Origin: Agrocybe praecox
Taxonomy: Eukaryota > Basidiomycota > Agaricomycetes > Agaricales > Agrocybaceae
Assembly (NCBI GenBank): GCA_964017145.1
Contig: OZ024850.1
Span: 1,403,618 to 1,467,617 of the forward strand
Direction of reading: 5' to 3'
DNA: 64,000 nucleotides
Shown: one piece after another, positions 10,615-23,345 of the stretch
Numbering within the stretch: the first letter of the stretch is position 1
How the letters are laid out: each line of letters begins with the position of its first letter
Position numbers and translations under genes: made by a program
Notes under the pieces: model-generated
The model's input: the letters and a program-made list of their open reading frames with translations, nothing else
Databases searched by the model: none
What the model was told of the DNA's origin: nothing

Positions 10615-13600
10615 TCAATCAGGTAAAGGAACAGCCAACAAAACGCCAACCACAACCCAGGCAACCACAAACGCCCACGCCGCACTCCTCACCACGATCT
10701 CCCACTGCCCACGCACGATAACAGGACTGAGCACCCTCGTTAGCGGCACCGCGAACGCTGGTACAGACCGCATCAGGTGGAAGCGCTTGCGTGCTTTTTG
10801 TTCTTTTTCTTTTTCCACTGTCTCCTTCTCGGAGTCGTCCAAGGATTCGAATCCGAGCTTTGGGTTGGAGGTTTTAGGTTTAGCACCGGATGATTTCCTT
10901 CGCGCCGCATTGAGGTCGTCGAACGCGAGTTCAGGTTCACAAGTCGTAGTCGACGCGACCATAGCATTCGTCAACGTCCGACTACTCCTCGTGCTCCTCC
11001 CTCCGCCTACACCCCTCCTTAGCTCACTATCCGGCTCCTCCAAATACCCCGTCTGCAACCTCCACTTTGGGATATTACACCACCGCTCCTGCATGCGCCC
11101 TATGAACGCCGTAAAGCGCCCAGACACCGACGAGGACTCTGTATGTCCCGATCTCGAATTTAAATGTGAATGAGAATGAAAATTTGGGTGTGAAGGAGAC
11201 TGCGACGAAGCAAAGGCGAAAGACGTTAAGTGGGGCGACATAGGTCCAAACATAGAAATCGGGGTCGGCATTGACATCGGGCCTGGGGATGATGGAGCGG
11301 GCACAGCAGTAGTAGGCGAGAATATCATCGAACCAGCTGTGGTCGGTGAGAACATGGTGTTGCCCGGGGCATTAGAAATGGGCGAGGTGTGAAATGGAGA
11401 AGAGTATGAGGGGTATGGGTGGGACGCTGTAGGCGTAACAGTATGGGCAGCTGTAGGTAAAGAAAGTGGGGACGCCGAAGATGACGCTGGGTGTGGGATT
11501 TGAATTCGGAGGAGCGGTGTATGCGCTGGAGGAGGCGGGGGCAACAGTTCCAAAGCCGGCTTCGGGATCGGCACACTCGGAATAAACGACATCGGCCTGA
11601 CCAACGGAGGAGGCAACCCCTCGAAATCAAACGCGCCCATCCGCTGATGTCTCTCGGGTAACCCACAACTCCTCTGCAGGTCCTCCTCGACATACGAAGT
11701 TGGCTCAAAGGGACGTATGAACGTCGCTGTCGCTGTGCTCGCTAGGCCCGCTATGCCCAGTCCTGTCGTGTTTGTTATCCCACCAGCATCCCGACTCCTC
11801 GAAGGCGGGAACCGATACTCATCCCTATCCCCTGCTCTCTCCCTCTCCCTATCCTCACCACCAACTCCATATCCATATTCATAACCCCCTTCATACCCAT
11901 ACCCATACATCCCCACATCTCCAATCCCAAACACCTCTTCTTCCTCCTCTTCATCATAATACGCCTGCGAGATATGTATCTGCGCCGGCGCGTTATCATA
12001 GGAATACGAGCTCGAGAAAGATGAGGACGAGTACGTGGATGAGGATAACGAGGAGGATGAGGACGAGGTGCTCCTGCCACTTCTGCCCCTGGCCCGCCCA
12101 CCGTCGGTGGTGGTGGAGGATGAGATGGAATTGAAAGAGGCAGAGTATTTCGATTCGGTGTAATCGTTGTGCTGGTGATGGTGGTGATGATACTTGTGCT
12201 TGTGCTTGGGCGGCTGAACCGTTGTCGTTGTCGTCGTCATAGGTGGTACTTCCTTTACAGCGTCTCCAACAGGAGGAGCAGGAGGACGTTGCGACGATTC
12301 TCCCTCCGTCGTCTCCGTATGAGCAGAAGCAGCAGGAACAACAACAGGAGGAAATCTCGGAACATCCCTAATAGGTTCAGGCACCGAACTTCCCTTCCTG
12401 CTCTCCTCTCCCTTCCCTACCCTCTCTCCTCCAGCTCCTTCCCTCTCCCTAACATACTCCCCCACCCCAGGCAGCGCCAACGGCCTGCTAATCGCCGGCC
12501 TCGCTAGCTCAAACTTGCGCAGCTGTCTGAGGTCGCCAAAGACATACACGCCCATACATATCCCGTTCAGCGAGGCGATGAGGATCGTTAGGCCGAGCCA
12601 GAGCCCTGGGAGAGCTGCGAGCCGGGAGAAGCGAGCCGGGCTCCATTGACGGTGTGGGGAGGAGGTGAAAGATGATGAGGATGTGGAGAAATGAGAAGGC
12701 GAATCAACAAATGCCCCCCTCGAGAACGACGCGCCCAACACGGGGACAAGTCCCACGATGCAGAACACGATACCAGCTACGATGCCGCACAGGACGCGTT
12801 TGTTGCCTACGTTGTTGAGCTGCGCGTTGACGAAGCGCCGGAGGGACGCCTCGAGCGTCCGAAAGGTCTCTTGCTCGATCTCGGCGAAGAGCGAGGGTGG
12901 GGGGTATGGTGGGGGCGGGTAGGATGTGTGCGTGTGCGTGGGTTGCTCGTGCTGTTCATGCTCGTGGTGGGTGTGGTGCTGCTCGTGGGTCTCATGCACC
13001 TCAAATCGCCCCCCAGCCCCGTTCCCAAACCCAGGTGTCCCAGGCGGGTCCAAAAACGGAGCCAACAGCGAACTCGTCAAATTGAGCTCGTACTCCGCAC
13101 CGGGCGTGAAGAACGTCTGCTTGGCGCGCGCGTAGAACATCGCAAGGTGCGATGAGTATTGGATTTGGGGTCGGGCCGTGTGCAGGTGTAAGGGGAGTGC
13201 TGGGGCTTTGGACTTGGACTTTTTCCGTTGGCGTTGGGGTTCGATTTCGATGCCGTTATTGTTATCGTTATGTTGTTCAGGGTCCCGTTCGTTCTGGGGA
13301 TCGACATCGGCGACGTCATGCTCCTCGTCCCTGTTCTCGTCCCTATCCCCGTCCCTGTCTCCAGTCCTATCTTTATCCTTCTCCTTATGTTTATGCCTGT
13401 GCTTGTGCTTCCTTTTATGTTTCTTCCCATTCGCCGCCGCTTCCTGGTCCGCATTCTGCAGAAACGCAGACTGCGACTTCCATTGTGCGTAACGCTGTTT
13501 GTATTCTCGGAGCCAGAGGATGAAGTATCTGGAATGGGTGGGCGTGAGATGTGTTTTCATGCATAGAAGAAGAAAAGGAACTCACAAATTCTCCGGACTC

Positions 13601-13953
13601 ATCTCGACGAATAATAACCATTCCTCGAAATCCTTCAGCCCTAATGGCGGGAGGTGCTTCCGGTCGAGAACGTCCTCGAGGCGGACTTTAAATAGCGGTG
13701 TCACTGTGAGTGGTTGGATGAGTGTCGTGTTCGTGTTTTTAATAAGAAAAATCGAACATACCACCACAAGAACGAACTTTGCCTACTGCCGGTGGGGGAT
13801 TACATATTCGGAACTGCATGTTGGTCAGTCGGTTAATTGGTTAATAAATATGAGGGGATGACGGACAGGAAATGATAAGAAGGCCTTGAGGGAGAGCTTG
13901 TACGTCTTTGGCTGCGCCTCTCGGTCGTTGGTGTGTGATAAAGGCGACGGCAT
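10615..13953 (-). CDS. RGS-domain protein with membrane segments
   Basis: The supported exons are 13953-13867, 13813-13762, 13703-13586 and 13528-10615, about 1056 aa. The RGS-type start reads LEDVLDRKHLPPLGLKDFEEWLLFVE, then ENLYFILWLREY across an intron. After a Lys/His/Asp-rich insertion, the family block ARAKQTFFTPGAEYEL appears near residue 219, followed by LRRFVNAQLNNVG. A membrane segment (VLCGIVAGIVFCIVGLVPVL) lies near 330-350 and another (LPGLWLGLTILIASLNGICM) near 392-412, followed by FGDLRQLRKFELARP. A C-terminal segment (RGQWEIVVRSAAWAF onward) ends the protein. RGS domains accelerate GTP hydrolysis on G-alpha subunits. Long low-complexity Ser, Tyr/Gly and Pro tracts make it larger than relatives I know. 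The first intron uses a weak donor (GTCCGT), and the true start may lie upstream of 13953, since the frame stays open to about 13990. Confidence 0.8.
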
Positions 13954-14848
13954 TTCTTCTTCCTCGTCGAACTCAACCCCCGCCTTCGCCTCAAGGTTAA
14001 ATCAGACTTTGTTCGAGCTTGCGTATATGCGTCTGCTCGGGGTCGTGTGTATGCCCCGGATAGGTTCTCGTGTTCGTTCCTGGCGTTCTTCTCTCGCTTG
14101 TTCGTTCCTTTGGCTCCGTCGCTTGGTAGTGATGGTACGTCGACAGAGTTTGCGGCGAAGGGAAAAGGTGGAGGGAAAGGAGGGAGGGAGGGAGGGAATG
14201 GTGATGAGGGAGGGAAGAGAAGCCAAGGTTGAAAGAGGTACATAAAGTGGCCGAAAGATAATAAATAAAAAATGTAAATTAATTTTGCCATCATCTTCGA
14301 GTCCGATGTTGATGGCACGATCAACGAACTAGTACCGTTTAGGGGCTTGCGTGAGAATACCCGACAACGAGGTTCTCGCAATTGGTGACCTCGGAATATC
14401 CCAGACGTAAAATTCGCGATTTTTATCCAAACCAAATCGGCCGAAAATTTCCATTTCTGGGATTACTTATGGATAGCCGGACATTGTCCCCGGAGGTCAT
14501 AACGGCACTCATTGTGACACAATGCACAAAGAGGGTAACCTCTCCGCTGCCCGACAGGCCTAGTATGCCACTCGTCCGTCGACGTTGCGCTCGATGTCGG
14601 TAACAGTAGCAGAAGGAACTGCGGAGCAATACCGCCGTGCCCTTATATGTCATCAATGCTGCCAGGTTCCCATCATCCATGAGTGTCCAATGGCAAGTCC
14701 TTCGAAATTACTCTTCGGCACAGGTGTCAAGTCGGCATTAGTGATCCCCGAGCAACATTGGGTGGCGGATGGGCCTCGCAATAATTGGCCCGCTTGTTAA
14801 ACATCGTCGAGAATGTTCACGAATCGAGTGTTGGAACGGTACAGGATG
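13954..14848. other. Upstream region of the RGS gene
   Basis: This contains the likely promoter and 5' end of the RGS gene. The frame of the RGS protein remains open from 13953 back to about 13989, so a few more residues or a small exon may lie here. The rest (14000-14848) shows only random-looking ORFs and a GGGA-rich run near 14170-14215. Confidence 0.4.
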
Positions 14849-15020
14849 CCGCTGGATGGCGTAGCTAGGCTCAGAAGCGCGTCGAGAAGCCTTGCAAGGT
14901 GGTAGTTGCGGTCAAAGCAAGATGGGATTCGGTTATGCACGCGTCGTACTCTCAGAGGACAGGATCTAATCTAATCTATGTACAGATAGTCGGTCGGACT
15001 GCACTGCCACAGCGTCGGTG
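14849..15020 (+). repeat. Dispersed repeat of about 170 bp, copy 1
   Basis: The stretch matches 53246-53420 and, in reverse complement, about 20308-20468. Shared words include GCTAGGCT, GAAGCGCGTCGAG and GTCAAAGCAAG. Two of the three copies lie in the divergent spacers of membrane/mucin-like pairs. This copy stands alone. It has no coding capacity that I can see. Confidence 0.6.
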
Positions 15021-16919
15021 GTGATGACGTCGTCATCAACAATGGCCACCGTCACGCACCAAGGTCAACTGTTCGGGGCACAGTCCCGCGAACAGTCCCG
15101 TGGATTTCCATCTCAGAAATAAGATGCCCTTAATTCGTCGTGAAATTTCATATTAAAACCGTGGTAAAAATACAATTTCAGGTTCGAACCTGCTATAAGG
15201 CGCGTTTCCTACCAGGGATCTGGACCGAAAACGGGGAAATTTTATTCAACTAGACCTATGGCATTTTTCCGCAAAAATACTCACATTTTATCGAAAACCT
15301 TCTCATGGATCTAGGTGAATATTCCGGGGTCCTATTATCAGCTGTATTCTTCTTGAGCAGAATCAATGAACAAATTAAAATAACCCCTGATCATGATCAC
15401 ATTACATTCATAACAACTATATACTGCGTAAGTATGCTTCTTTCCCTCCAACGAGCAAACAGACTCTTTACACACTCTGGATCCAATCAAGAATCCTGTC
15501 GTCCCTCCCGAGTCCAAAAATAGCGGTTGCACCTTCAGCGTGGGTGCGTGCTTCGGATGGATTTATCTTTAGATAATGTCAGCGCATGCCATCCTGTCGT
15601 GTCGTGCGTAAGTTACAAGTGGTAATTGTTTCCACGACAAGATAAGATCCTGCCACTGTCACTATGCATAGGAGGACACGGTATCACCGACTCTGGGCGC
15701 TCGCTCGCTCGCCGCAAATCCATGAATCCACGACGAACCTCAACGTTGACACATGAGGATATTGAACGCATCATTCATTCCTCGTTCATCTTATGTTATG
15801 TTACATACTACTCCCAACCTCCACATTCCCTTTTGGTATTTCTTTTTCTTTCTTTCCTTTTTTCCATTCCTTCTTTCCTTGAAGCTATCACGACATGCCT
15901 TACCACTCATGCCTTCAGATTCCAGAACCTGTTGTGAGGGTGTTTGCACGGCCCCTCAATATCGCCTACACATATGACAATATCAGCACCATTTCTCTTT
16001 CGATTTTTCAACATATGTGTTTTCGGACGCGTTCAATATTTATTTGTTTGATGCATATGTACCTATATGTACTTCGATTCACGGCCCCGTCGGGCATTTT
16101 TCGGTGTCTATAGGAGTCAATATGGTACGCATAGTAAGTACTAAACAAACGTACACGTGGACCTTTCTCTCTTACTCTCGTCGGCTTTGTCATACAGGCG
16201 ATACTTAACGGACTAAGAGACATCAAGCAAGCAAGTACGTACCAGTACGTACCCTCGACCTGATATATCCCGAGCGTCTAAGTCGATGTTTCAGACGTCG
16301 GAGAACCTCCAGCTTGTCAACATAATTCACAACACATCACCAGCTTGGACGATATTGAAACCATTCATCTCGTCACTTTATGTCCATCTCTCTCACAGCT
16401 CAAACTTGAGTTTTCGGTTTTTTTAGAAACTAATTTAACTCGGGAACTCCCCCGAGTAGTATGTGCATGTTGTCAACGGTCACGGACGGTCGACGCATCA
16501 GCGTATTGATAGCAATATTAACAGGACTCGTAAGTAGTCTGGTACTAGGCAGTATATACTCACTCCTGCCTGGATTTCTATCACTTGTCACAAAAAATAC
16601 TTATGTATACAGACAGAAAGTATCGGACTTGAATCGCATCGCAATGATCGCATCGCGCGACGCGTCAAGCTCTCAAGTAGCGTCGTTGGAAAAGTGGACA
16701 TCATGTGATTATCTGGATTCTAGATTCCGAGTCGATCATTGATCTCGGGTTTACCCGAACGGACTTCAACGTAAAGTTAGGAGGAAACGGATAATATCTA
16801 CTGGTTCATCTTCCCTCTGTGTATACACCATCTTGGCAGGGAATATCAATATTTTAAATTTTCTTTTTTCTTGCTTTCATGCGATCCAAAAGGAAAAGGT
16901 ACTTGAATACTACTATTCC
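15021..16919. other. No gene supported
   Basis: Short ORFs at 15305-15523 and 16461-16742 (+) are partly hydrophobic and have possible splice donors, but I could not join them into a protein of a recognisable family. A decayed membrane-protein gene is possible. Otherwise the region looks AT-rich and non-coding. Confidence 0.35.
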
Positions 16920-17044
16920 TGTGCATCTCATCCCTTTTCTTTTTGCTTCTTTCGATTTCTTCTGCTCTTCATCAACAACACCAAAGTTAAATACATACAT
17001 CCGGCCGTACTCCACCTGTCCAATGACCTTCCTCAGCAAAGCCG
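16920..17044 (-). pseudogene. Broken copy of GNAT exon 2
   Basis: Reverse-strand sequence matches exon 2 of the acetyltransferase at 17321-17195 (GHWTGGV, then FNFGVVDEEQ). The intron acceptor TAG has become TCG. The copy lacks the IKRKG block and is frameshifted after GGV. The 3' flank with a poly-T-type stretch is also duplicated, so this is a small tandem DNA duplication rather than a separate gene. Confidence 0.7.
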
Positions 17045-17194
17045 CGATTCAAAAAAAAAAAAAATCTAGCATCGCACCACAAAATAACCAGATCGGATGT
17101 AATCCTTGATAAAATTGTAAGTTGCATAATGTATATTGTCATTTTTCGAAATCACACTGACTGAGACGTTCGATTCTCTTCTTGATCTTCCGAA

Positions 17195-17865
17195 TCAAGT
17201 TCTACCTTCCTCCTCGTTCAACTTTCTCCATTCTTCATCAATAATCCCGAAGTTATATACGTCCAGCCATACCCCGCCTGACCAATGACCCTTTCTCTTA
17301 ATGCCTTCTTGAGTAAAGCCGCTATTCAAAAAAAAAAAGAAAAAAGGATAAATCATAAATCCAGACACCAAAAGAATCCAAATAGGATGAAATAGGATGT
17401 AACTCACAGAAGGCGGACAGCGTCAAGAACTCTCTGGTCGTTCTCAAGCACTGAGGCAGACACTCTATGCATTCCAAGGTCCTTGAATGCATAGTCAACC
17501 AGAAACTTGATCACCGTCTTGGGTGTCTCTATGAGCCGCGGTGGGTTGATCTGAGATTCCAAGAACATAAAAAGTGATGCATCCCTGGATGTATGGTCGA
17601 TCTGGGGCAGAAATCCTGCGATGCCTGGCATGATGCTCACTGAGCTTTCATAACGCTTCGCGGTCTCTATGATGGTGCAACAGAGAAGGCACGCATCAAT
17701 GAACTGGCTCAATGGTTCCTTGCGTCCATTAGGTTTTGGCAAGACGTAACCTCGCACGATCGAATGGGATAGTCCTTCGTCCATGTGTATAATAAGGTTA
17801 CTATACACATATTCTTCAGGCGTTTCATTCATGAGTGATAGAGAGAGGTTTTCGTTGACCCGCAT
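17195..17865 (-). CDS. GNAT-family N-acetyltransferase
   Basis: Two exons (17865-17408 and 17321-17195) join in frame across an 86-bp intron, giving 194 aa. The C-terminal half has the hallmarks of RimJ/RimL-like GNAT enzymes: ETPKTVIKFLVDYAFKDLGM, then HRVSASVLENDQRVLDAVRLL, LGFTQEGIKRKG and a final DVYNFGIIDEEW. These proteins transfer an acetyl group from acetyl-CoA to an amine. The substrate is not evident. The N-terminal part (SLSLMNETPEEYVYSN) fits the first strand and helix region of the fold. An exon-2 relic lies just downstream. No pathway partner is adjacent. Confidence 0.8.
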
Positions 17866-18455
17866 CGTGAAATTTGAAATGTGAAAGGTGGATCAAGCAG
17901 TTTTGGGGCAGAGAAGGAGAGGAAGAAAGAAAGGAAACGTAGAGCATGGACTTCAATGTCAGAAGATATTTATAATATTATTGAAATTAGTGCTACGTGT
18001 ATGGATGGGAAACAATTCTAAGATGGTCTTATCGGTGTCAGCAGACCCAAGGTCAGCAGGTTATGGAAAATCTGATACTGGGCGCTTAATTTTCTAACCC
18101 GAACGCGGAACTAACTGGACGGTTTAACGGTGCATGATGCTGTTAGTCACACTCTTGCGGTCCGGGTCCTATTTTTACCCGATGGTTCACTTACCCACAG
18201 GCGCTCCTGTACGTGTATGTGATTTGCATATCTTCTGGTATCTATGGTGCTACTAGAATGAGGGGTGGTGGTGCCCTGGACTTTTTATATTTAGATAATT
18301 TCGAGTCTGTCCCTCTCTCAATCAAATCTTCCTCAAATTGTCACCCTAGTGATTGCTATCGCAAGGTTTGCTGGAGTTATGTCATTCCTATCACGCAGAA
18401 ATTACAGTGCCCCTGCAGACGGCTGAAATCTTTCTATAAATTCAATTTCCCTGGT
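17866..18455. other. 3' flank of membrane gene C, shared with pair D
   Basis: No gene. The sequence from about 17945 to 18450 matches about 51110-51650 in the same orientation, so it belongs to the duplicated block that carries the membrane gene. The promoter of the minus-strand GNAT gene should lie just after 17865. Confidence 0.5.
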
Positions 18456-19748
18456 CTATCTGACCAACTTCAACCTAGATTCAGTACTAATGCATGTGTC
18501 CGGTTCAATTCCAGCCTCAACATCGTCTGCACCACCACTGAAACTAATTTCCTCGTCCAATAACGTGAAATCTGGGTATTGAAGGTCAGATAAATCTTCT
18601 TCCGTGTGAATTCCTGATCTATTATTCGATGCAGCAGTCAGCCTAGCGACCATAAGGGTCGGGGAAAGTGCCTAAAACAGTATGTTATCATCGAACGTAG
18701 AGCTGTCATGGCCCCAACAGTATGAACACGTACAGCAACAAAAACAGCTATAACACCCAGATATCTATTGGCCATACCTGCCATCCAGCTCGTATACGGG
18801 TCCGTAGAGTACAGGAACAAATTGCATACCGCCACACTGAGGATTGCGAGTGAATATATGAGGGACGATTGGACGATGATTTCGAGGATTTGGCTATACT
18901 GTTTTCTGGATTGTGCGTCTTCTCTTGTTGCAAAGTAGAGCTGACGAGCTATGGTAAAAGTCGTCAGCAGACTTGTAGCTGCTGTTATAAAGTCAAAGCT
19001 GGCGTCGAGGTTGCTGAGCAATTGAATGTTCTCTGGTTTGTTATACCGTGAGACGAAAGTTAACATTATAAAAATTACGTTTTCTGATAGTGCTAATGCT
19101 GGGTTGACTAATTAGTCCAACTCGTAAAATTCGAACTCGACTACGTACCAATTTCCGCCACGTAGAAAATTAATTGGAATGTTATTCGCGATAAGGAGCG
19201 ACCCATAACGTGGTAGCACCTCCAGATCTAAGTGAAAGGAGCAGGCCGGTAAGCTACGTCATCATATTGACTCTAGCCCGGTAATAGTTGCATACACACC
19301 ATGAGTCCATCGGCAATAATACACCCCGCATCATTAGCGATAATCGACAACACAGGAATCCACTCTGGGATGTCGTTTGGGCTATAAAAGCTAAGAGAGA
19401 AAAGCACCATTCTCGTAGATCCTTGCGTGGAGAAGATGACACTCGTGTTGTACCACTGTGCGAAGGATTCATAGATCCCTATACCGCATAATGCTGTGAG
19501 GTTGCCGATAATGATATTTTTTGATTGGCGTTCTAGTTTTCTCTTTTGCGAGCTGTGGGTGTGTAGGTATATGGTTGTGATGTAGACGCCGATGTTTACT
19601 CCTATGATATATGATCAAATTCAATATAATATGGTAGAATTTCTTAGTATCTTACCACGAACGCACCGATAAGGTATTGGAATAGCAATAAAGAGTTTAA
19701 GTTATCGCCGATTGTTGCTTTTTGAATGGAGACGGACAATACGAACAT
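18456..19748 (-). CDS. Multi-pass membrane protein, paralog C
   Basis: Five exons (19748-19667, 19601-19300, 19227-19149, 19098-18734 and 18671-18456) give 347 aa. Introns fall at the same places as in the paralog at 7538-8844, and the middle exons have identical lengths (302, 79 and 365 bp). The signature at the exon 2/3 junction is LMIWRCYHVMGRS. Hydrophobic segments correspond one to one with paralog B. The last residues differ (ESRLKLVR instead of SSIGNLD) because of a frame change just before the stop. It is divergent from mucin-like C, 920 bp away. Confidence 0.82.
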
Positions 19749-20668
19749 GCTGACAATTTCAACTTTCAAGATTTTTGTGTTGGCGTGAAGTAGCTGTCCC
19801 GGCATCGGGTATTGCAAATGGAGGCATAGTCTTGTTCTCTTATATCTTTTGAGTAGTTCTTCGGCTCCTCATTTAGAGTGTGATTTCCTTATTTTGAGAA
19901 TACTTGAAACAATTGCACACCTCATCACCATCTGTTTTATCAACAGCCTTCTCGGTTACTAGGCAATTTTGACGCACTGTGAGGATTATTTAAACTCCTC
20001 TGAGCTCGTTTGGATATTGAGGTGAGTAGAACTCACCTCGCGGGCTTTAATCCTTGTGTTGGTTAGTGTTGGTGTTGTTGAAAAATAATCGATACGGCGA
20101 GGAAGTAAGAAATGGCCGACTAAGTCCGACACTAGTTTTGATGCGCATCACTGAATCGGCCACACGTGAAGACGATCGCCGAGTGTCAAGGCAGTTGAAC
20201 TTCTACATGCGCTGGTTTTCGGCACTAAGCATGGTGTATACCCTACAGGAGCCGAAAGTTCATTTAACAGACGCCCAAGAATACGCACCTGAGATCTTTG
20301 ACTCTCGTTGTGGCAGTGCAACCTGCAGTCCGATCAGATTAGATCGATCATCGTACACAAATATGTAACCACGACGCGTACATAGCCGAATACATTTTGC
20401 TTTGAAAACTACCACCTTGTAATTGCGAGGCTGTTCAACGCGCTTCTGAGCCCAGCTAACCCGTCCAGCTGCAGACTGGACTGCTCCATTGTGTAAATTG
20501 ATATGTTTTGTACGTTCCCTCTGACAGATTGCAGTTAGTACAGCCGAGACAGATACTAGTTATCGTAGTGTTACCATCGGTCTGACACTTGAGTATCCTC
20601 GAGTATACCCATCTACTGGACTAGTTTCCCAAGCACAGTGTCACCCCTCATTGTTACCAGCCTCAACA
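19749..20668. promoter_or_regulatory. Divergent intergenic region of pair C
   Basis: This 920-bp spacer contains the shared block in reverse complement at about 20253-20283, consistent with the inverted orientation of this pair. A stretch at about 19953-19980 resembles the end of the block in pairs A and B. A copy of the dispersed repeat lies at about 20308-20468. The two-way promoter role is inferred. Confidence 0.45.
20308..20468 (-). repeat. Dispersed repeat of about 170 bp, copy 2
   Basis: Reverse complement of the repeat at 14849-15020 and 53246-53420, moderately diverged. It ends in the CGCGCTTCTGAGCC-type segment. It lies inside the spacer between membrane gene C and mucin-like C. Confidence 0.5.
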
Positions 20669-21457
20669 ATGAAGCTTATGCGATTTCTCCCGTACGGCAC
20701 TGTACTCAGTGTGCTGCTGTCTTTTAGTACAACACAGACTACCACTGCCAGGAGTAGTGACCTGGCCTTTCCAAATTCAGGAACATTCACGAATACAAGC
20801 CAATTCACGTCTACGCCTATGAGCATGGTCAAACCAGTAAGCACACTGGCACTCGAGTGACTAAGTCCCTTTACATATATTAGATCTCGCGTTCTGATCC
20901 TGTCTTCGTATAGCTCAAGCATGCCATTCCATACTTTGCCATCTTGTTTTATTCTCTGCATAGCCACACTACTTCCACCGCTCGTGGTCACGATTACAGG
21001 CTTTGTGAACCTACCACCGATCATGTGGCCGATGGAGTGTTTCTGCGCAACAACCACGATGACTACCAGTACACTCAGTACTAGCCATATGTCATTTCAT
21101 GCTGCCATCGACGCTGTGACTGTACCCTTTTCAAAAGCGCTCGGGTCGGATTTCAGTTCCATTTCCATTTCCACTTCAGTCTCAGTGCCTGCTGATGTTA
21201 GTCGGCTTGGGCACACAATTGCTGTGACACAGACACGTTGTAGTGCACAGACGAGTAGTCCTGCACCAATGGATGCACCACAGCCCCAAATAGTTGTTTG
21301 TTCATTGATTACTATAATTTCTATCGCTGCAGAAACAAGAAATAGTAAGACTAGTCTACAGCCCCAAAAAACCTCGCGTGCGACGTTGGAACTTTCATTG
21401 GACATTATTAATGCTCACTGTCTTATGGCTCTTATTATAACATTTATTACACTATAG
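20669..21457 (+). CDS. Secreted Thr/Ser-rich mucin-like protein, paralog C
   Basis: Two exons (20669-20856 and 20914-21457) join in frame across a 57-bp intron, giving 243 aa. It begins with a signal peptide (MKLMRFLPYGTVLSVLLSF). The middle is rich in Thr and Ser. It ends with a hydrophobic tail (ALIITFITL) preceded by QPQKTSRATLELSLDI, which is the best conserved block of the family. The conserved FTNTSQFT motif near the end of exon 1 also matches the other copies. It carries more cysteines than paralogs A and B (for example CFCATTT). Divergent partner of membrane gene C. Function unknown. Confidence 0.75.
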
Positions 21458-21753
21458 ATACATTAATATAAAGTTATATTGACACTACAGATATTAACTC
21501 ATGATATATATATATAGTATGTACCAATTATGGTTTAGCGGCTGCCGCAGCCGGGCTATGGCTAGATGTATATGACTTTGGGATTATTGATCATTATGAA
21601 GAGTGGAAAATTTTGAACAAGGAGAAAGAAGAGGAAGAAGGAAAGGAAGTAAGGAAGTAAAAGCGTGACTCCGAAGATCAGCAAAAACAGAGTTATTATT
21701 TTCAAAAAGATGTGTTTTAAATTACGCACAGATGTCTACTACTAGTAGGACGT
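21458..21753. other. 3' flank before the LTR element
   Basis: Short AT-rich sequence after mucin-like C, with no gene. The last four bases before the LTR (21750-21753, ACGT) are repeated right after the element and form its likely target-site duplication. Confidence 0.5.
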
Positions 21754-23342
21754 TGATGCGCCCCGAGCCTCTACAGGCTCTGAAAATTCTATTTCGAGTG
21801 TTCGGTCCGAGTCCCATTGTTCGGATGACCTCGAGAACGTTCGACAAGTACTAAGGAATGTTTGGGGACATTCTACGAAGCACAATGAACGTATATTACA
21901 CGCAACGAACCGACAGTGCCACTACCGAACGAGTTTCGAGGCTCGAAGCCTCAAATGACGTCATTACCGAGCTACCCGAGCTTGGGCGCCTCACACCTAT
22001 CCGCAGCGTGCTCCCCTCGGTTCGACAGTCTTATGGAGCACTCTAGGACATTCGACGAACCACAACGAACGTATTTCACGTCCACCGAACGAGTATTGAC
22101 CCCAGCGAACGAGACTCGAGCTCCAGACGACCCTCCAGGCCTTAAACGAGTTCAGTACCATTCGGACAACTTCGTGGAGGTTCAGAAAGGCTCGAGAACA
22201 TTCGGAGACACTCTACGATCACTAACGAACGTATTCGACACGCTCCAAACGAGTAACAGTTCAACCGAACGACTTGCGAGGCTCAGATACCCAAATTACG
22301 TCATCACTCGACCAGTCCACTCTTGAGTGTCGCTCGCTCAGTCATATAGGGGTCTAGCATGTTCGGTACCCTGCTAATATCGTTCGTTAACCTTTCTAGA
22401 ACAATAACGAACCATTCCCGGCCATTAATATGTCGATCCTTGAGCTCGGAAAGTGCCACCCAACCTCTCACGTTCGCCGGTCGCTTAAACATCGCTTATT
22501 CGATCCCAAACTCTTTATGGAACTCTGTATACCTTATAGATTCGTTCAGGAGGCTTTAGTCTAGGATTACGAACACCAACGAACGATTTCCATATGCTCG
22601 TATGTCTTTATTTCGCTATTTTATACACTTTGGACCCTTTCAGGACCCTTTCCCTCTGCATTTTATACTATCCCTTTGACATTTGACATATCTTCCATAC
22701 TATTCTATAGCTCCTTTTATTCCTTTCTTTATCATTCGATTTTATTGGTTTCCTTTTCGTAGGTACTATATTATCGACCTCATGTACATACACACAAAAT
22801 AAGAAGAGTATTCGTCCCCCCCTCTCCTCACAGCTTAGTCTCGCTTCGAAATCGTCTCGAAGTCTCTCGTTTCTCTTTCGTTTCAGTCATACTGCGTCCC
22901 ACTTCGTTGCGTATACCGTCTACGCCCTCGTACTTCGTCCTCGAACGTTCCGTGTAACGTTTACTTCGTATTTCCCTTTGATCTCGCCTCGTTTCGGCCT
23001 CTCAGCAATATCTCGACCTCTTCACACTCGCTACAGTTCAGTACACCTTCGGTATCGCTCACCAACCCTCTCTAACATTTCACGAACACTCCCGAACGTC
23101 TAACGAACCCCCTCGAACTTCCCGAACCTCTTGAACCTTCGAACCTCTCGTATCCGACTCGCTCGACACCCAGTATCCTCGTATTGGCTTGCCTCTTGCT
23201 GGAACGCAGCCCAAACCTCCGTCTCGCACCCTCAGAGCACCTCACGACGCTCGCTGAGTGTTTCTTTTATTTTTGTTTTGTTTGCTCGCGCTTCGTACAT
23301 ATCTCATCTCTTTCCTACACTCAGAACGTCGTATGCACATCA
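21754..23342 (+). repeat. 5' LTR of the Gag-only element
   Basis: 1589 bp, identical by eye to 27473-29061 apart from a T/C difference close to the 3' end (GTATGCAC versus GTACGCAC). It is rich in CGAAC/GTTCG words. Small ORFs in it are present twice only because the LTR is duplicated. Confidence 0.88.
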
Positions 23343-23345
23343 TTT

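Larger units (their letters stand above)
6035..13560. repeat. Segmental duplication, left copy (inverted partner at 46449-54650)
   Basis: The order mucin-like (-), membrane gene (+), long spacer, RGS gene (-) reappears at the right as RGS pseudogene (+), long spacer, membrane gene (-), mucin-like (+). This is the same block in reverse complement. Here the RGS gene is open throughout, while its partner is broken. Both paralogous genes and non-coding spacers match, so the duplication was at DNA level. Confidence 0.75.

Noticed and set aside
11772..13566. Several 60-150 aa ORFs on the plus strand opposite the RGS gene
   Set aside because: They are shadows of low-complexity Ser, Pro and charged tracts in the real minus-strand frame.
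15305..16742. Possible decayed membrane-protein gene
   Set aside because: ORFs at 15305-15523 and 16461-16742 have splice-like ends but could not be joined in frame, and no family motif was found.
21858..22559. Four small ORFs that occur twice with identical sequence (also 27577-28278)
   Set aside because: They lie inside the LTRs; identity comes from LTR duplication, not from coding constraint.
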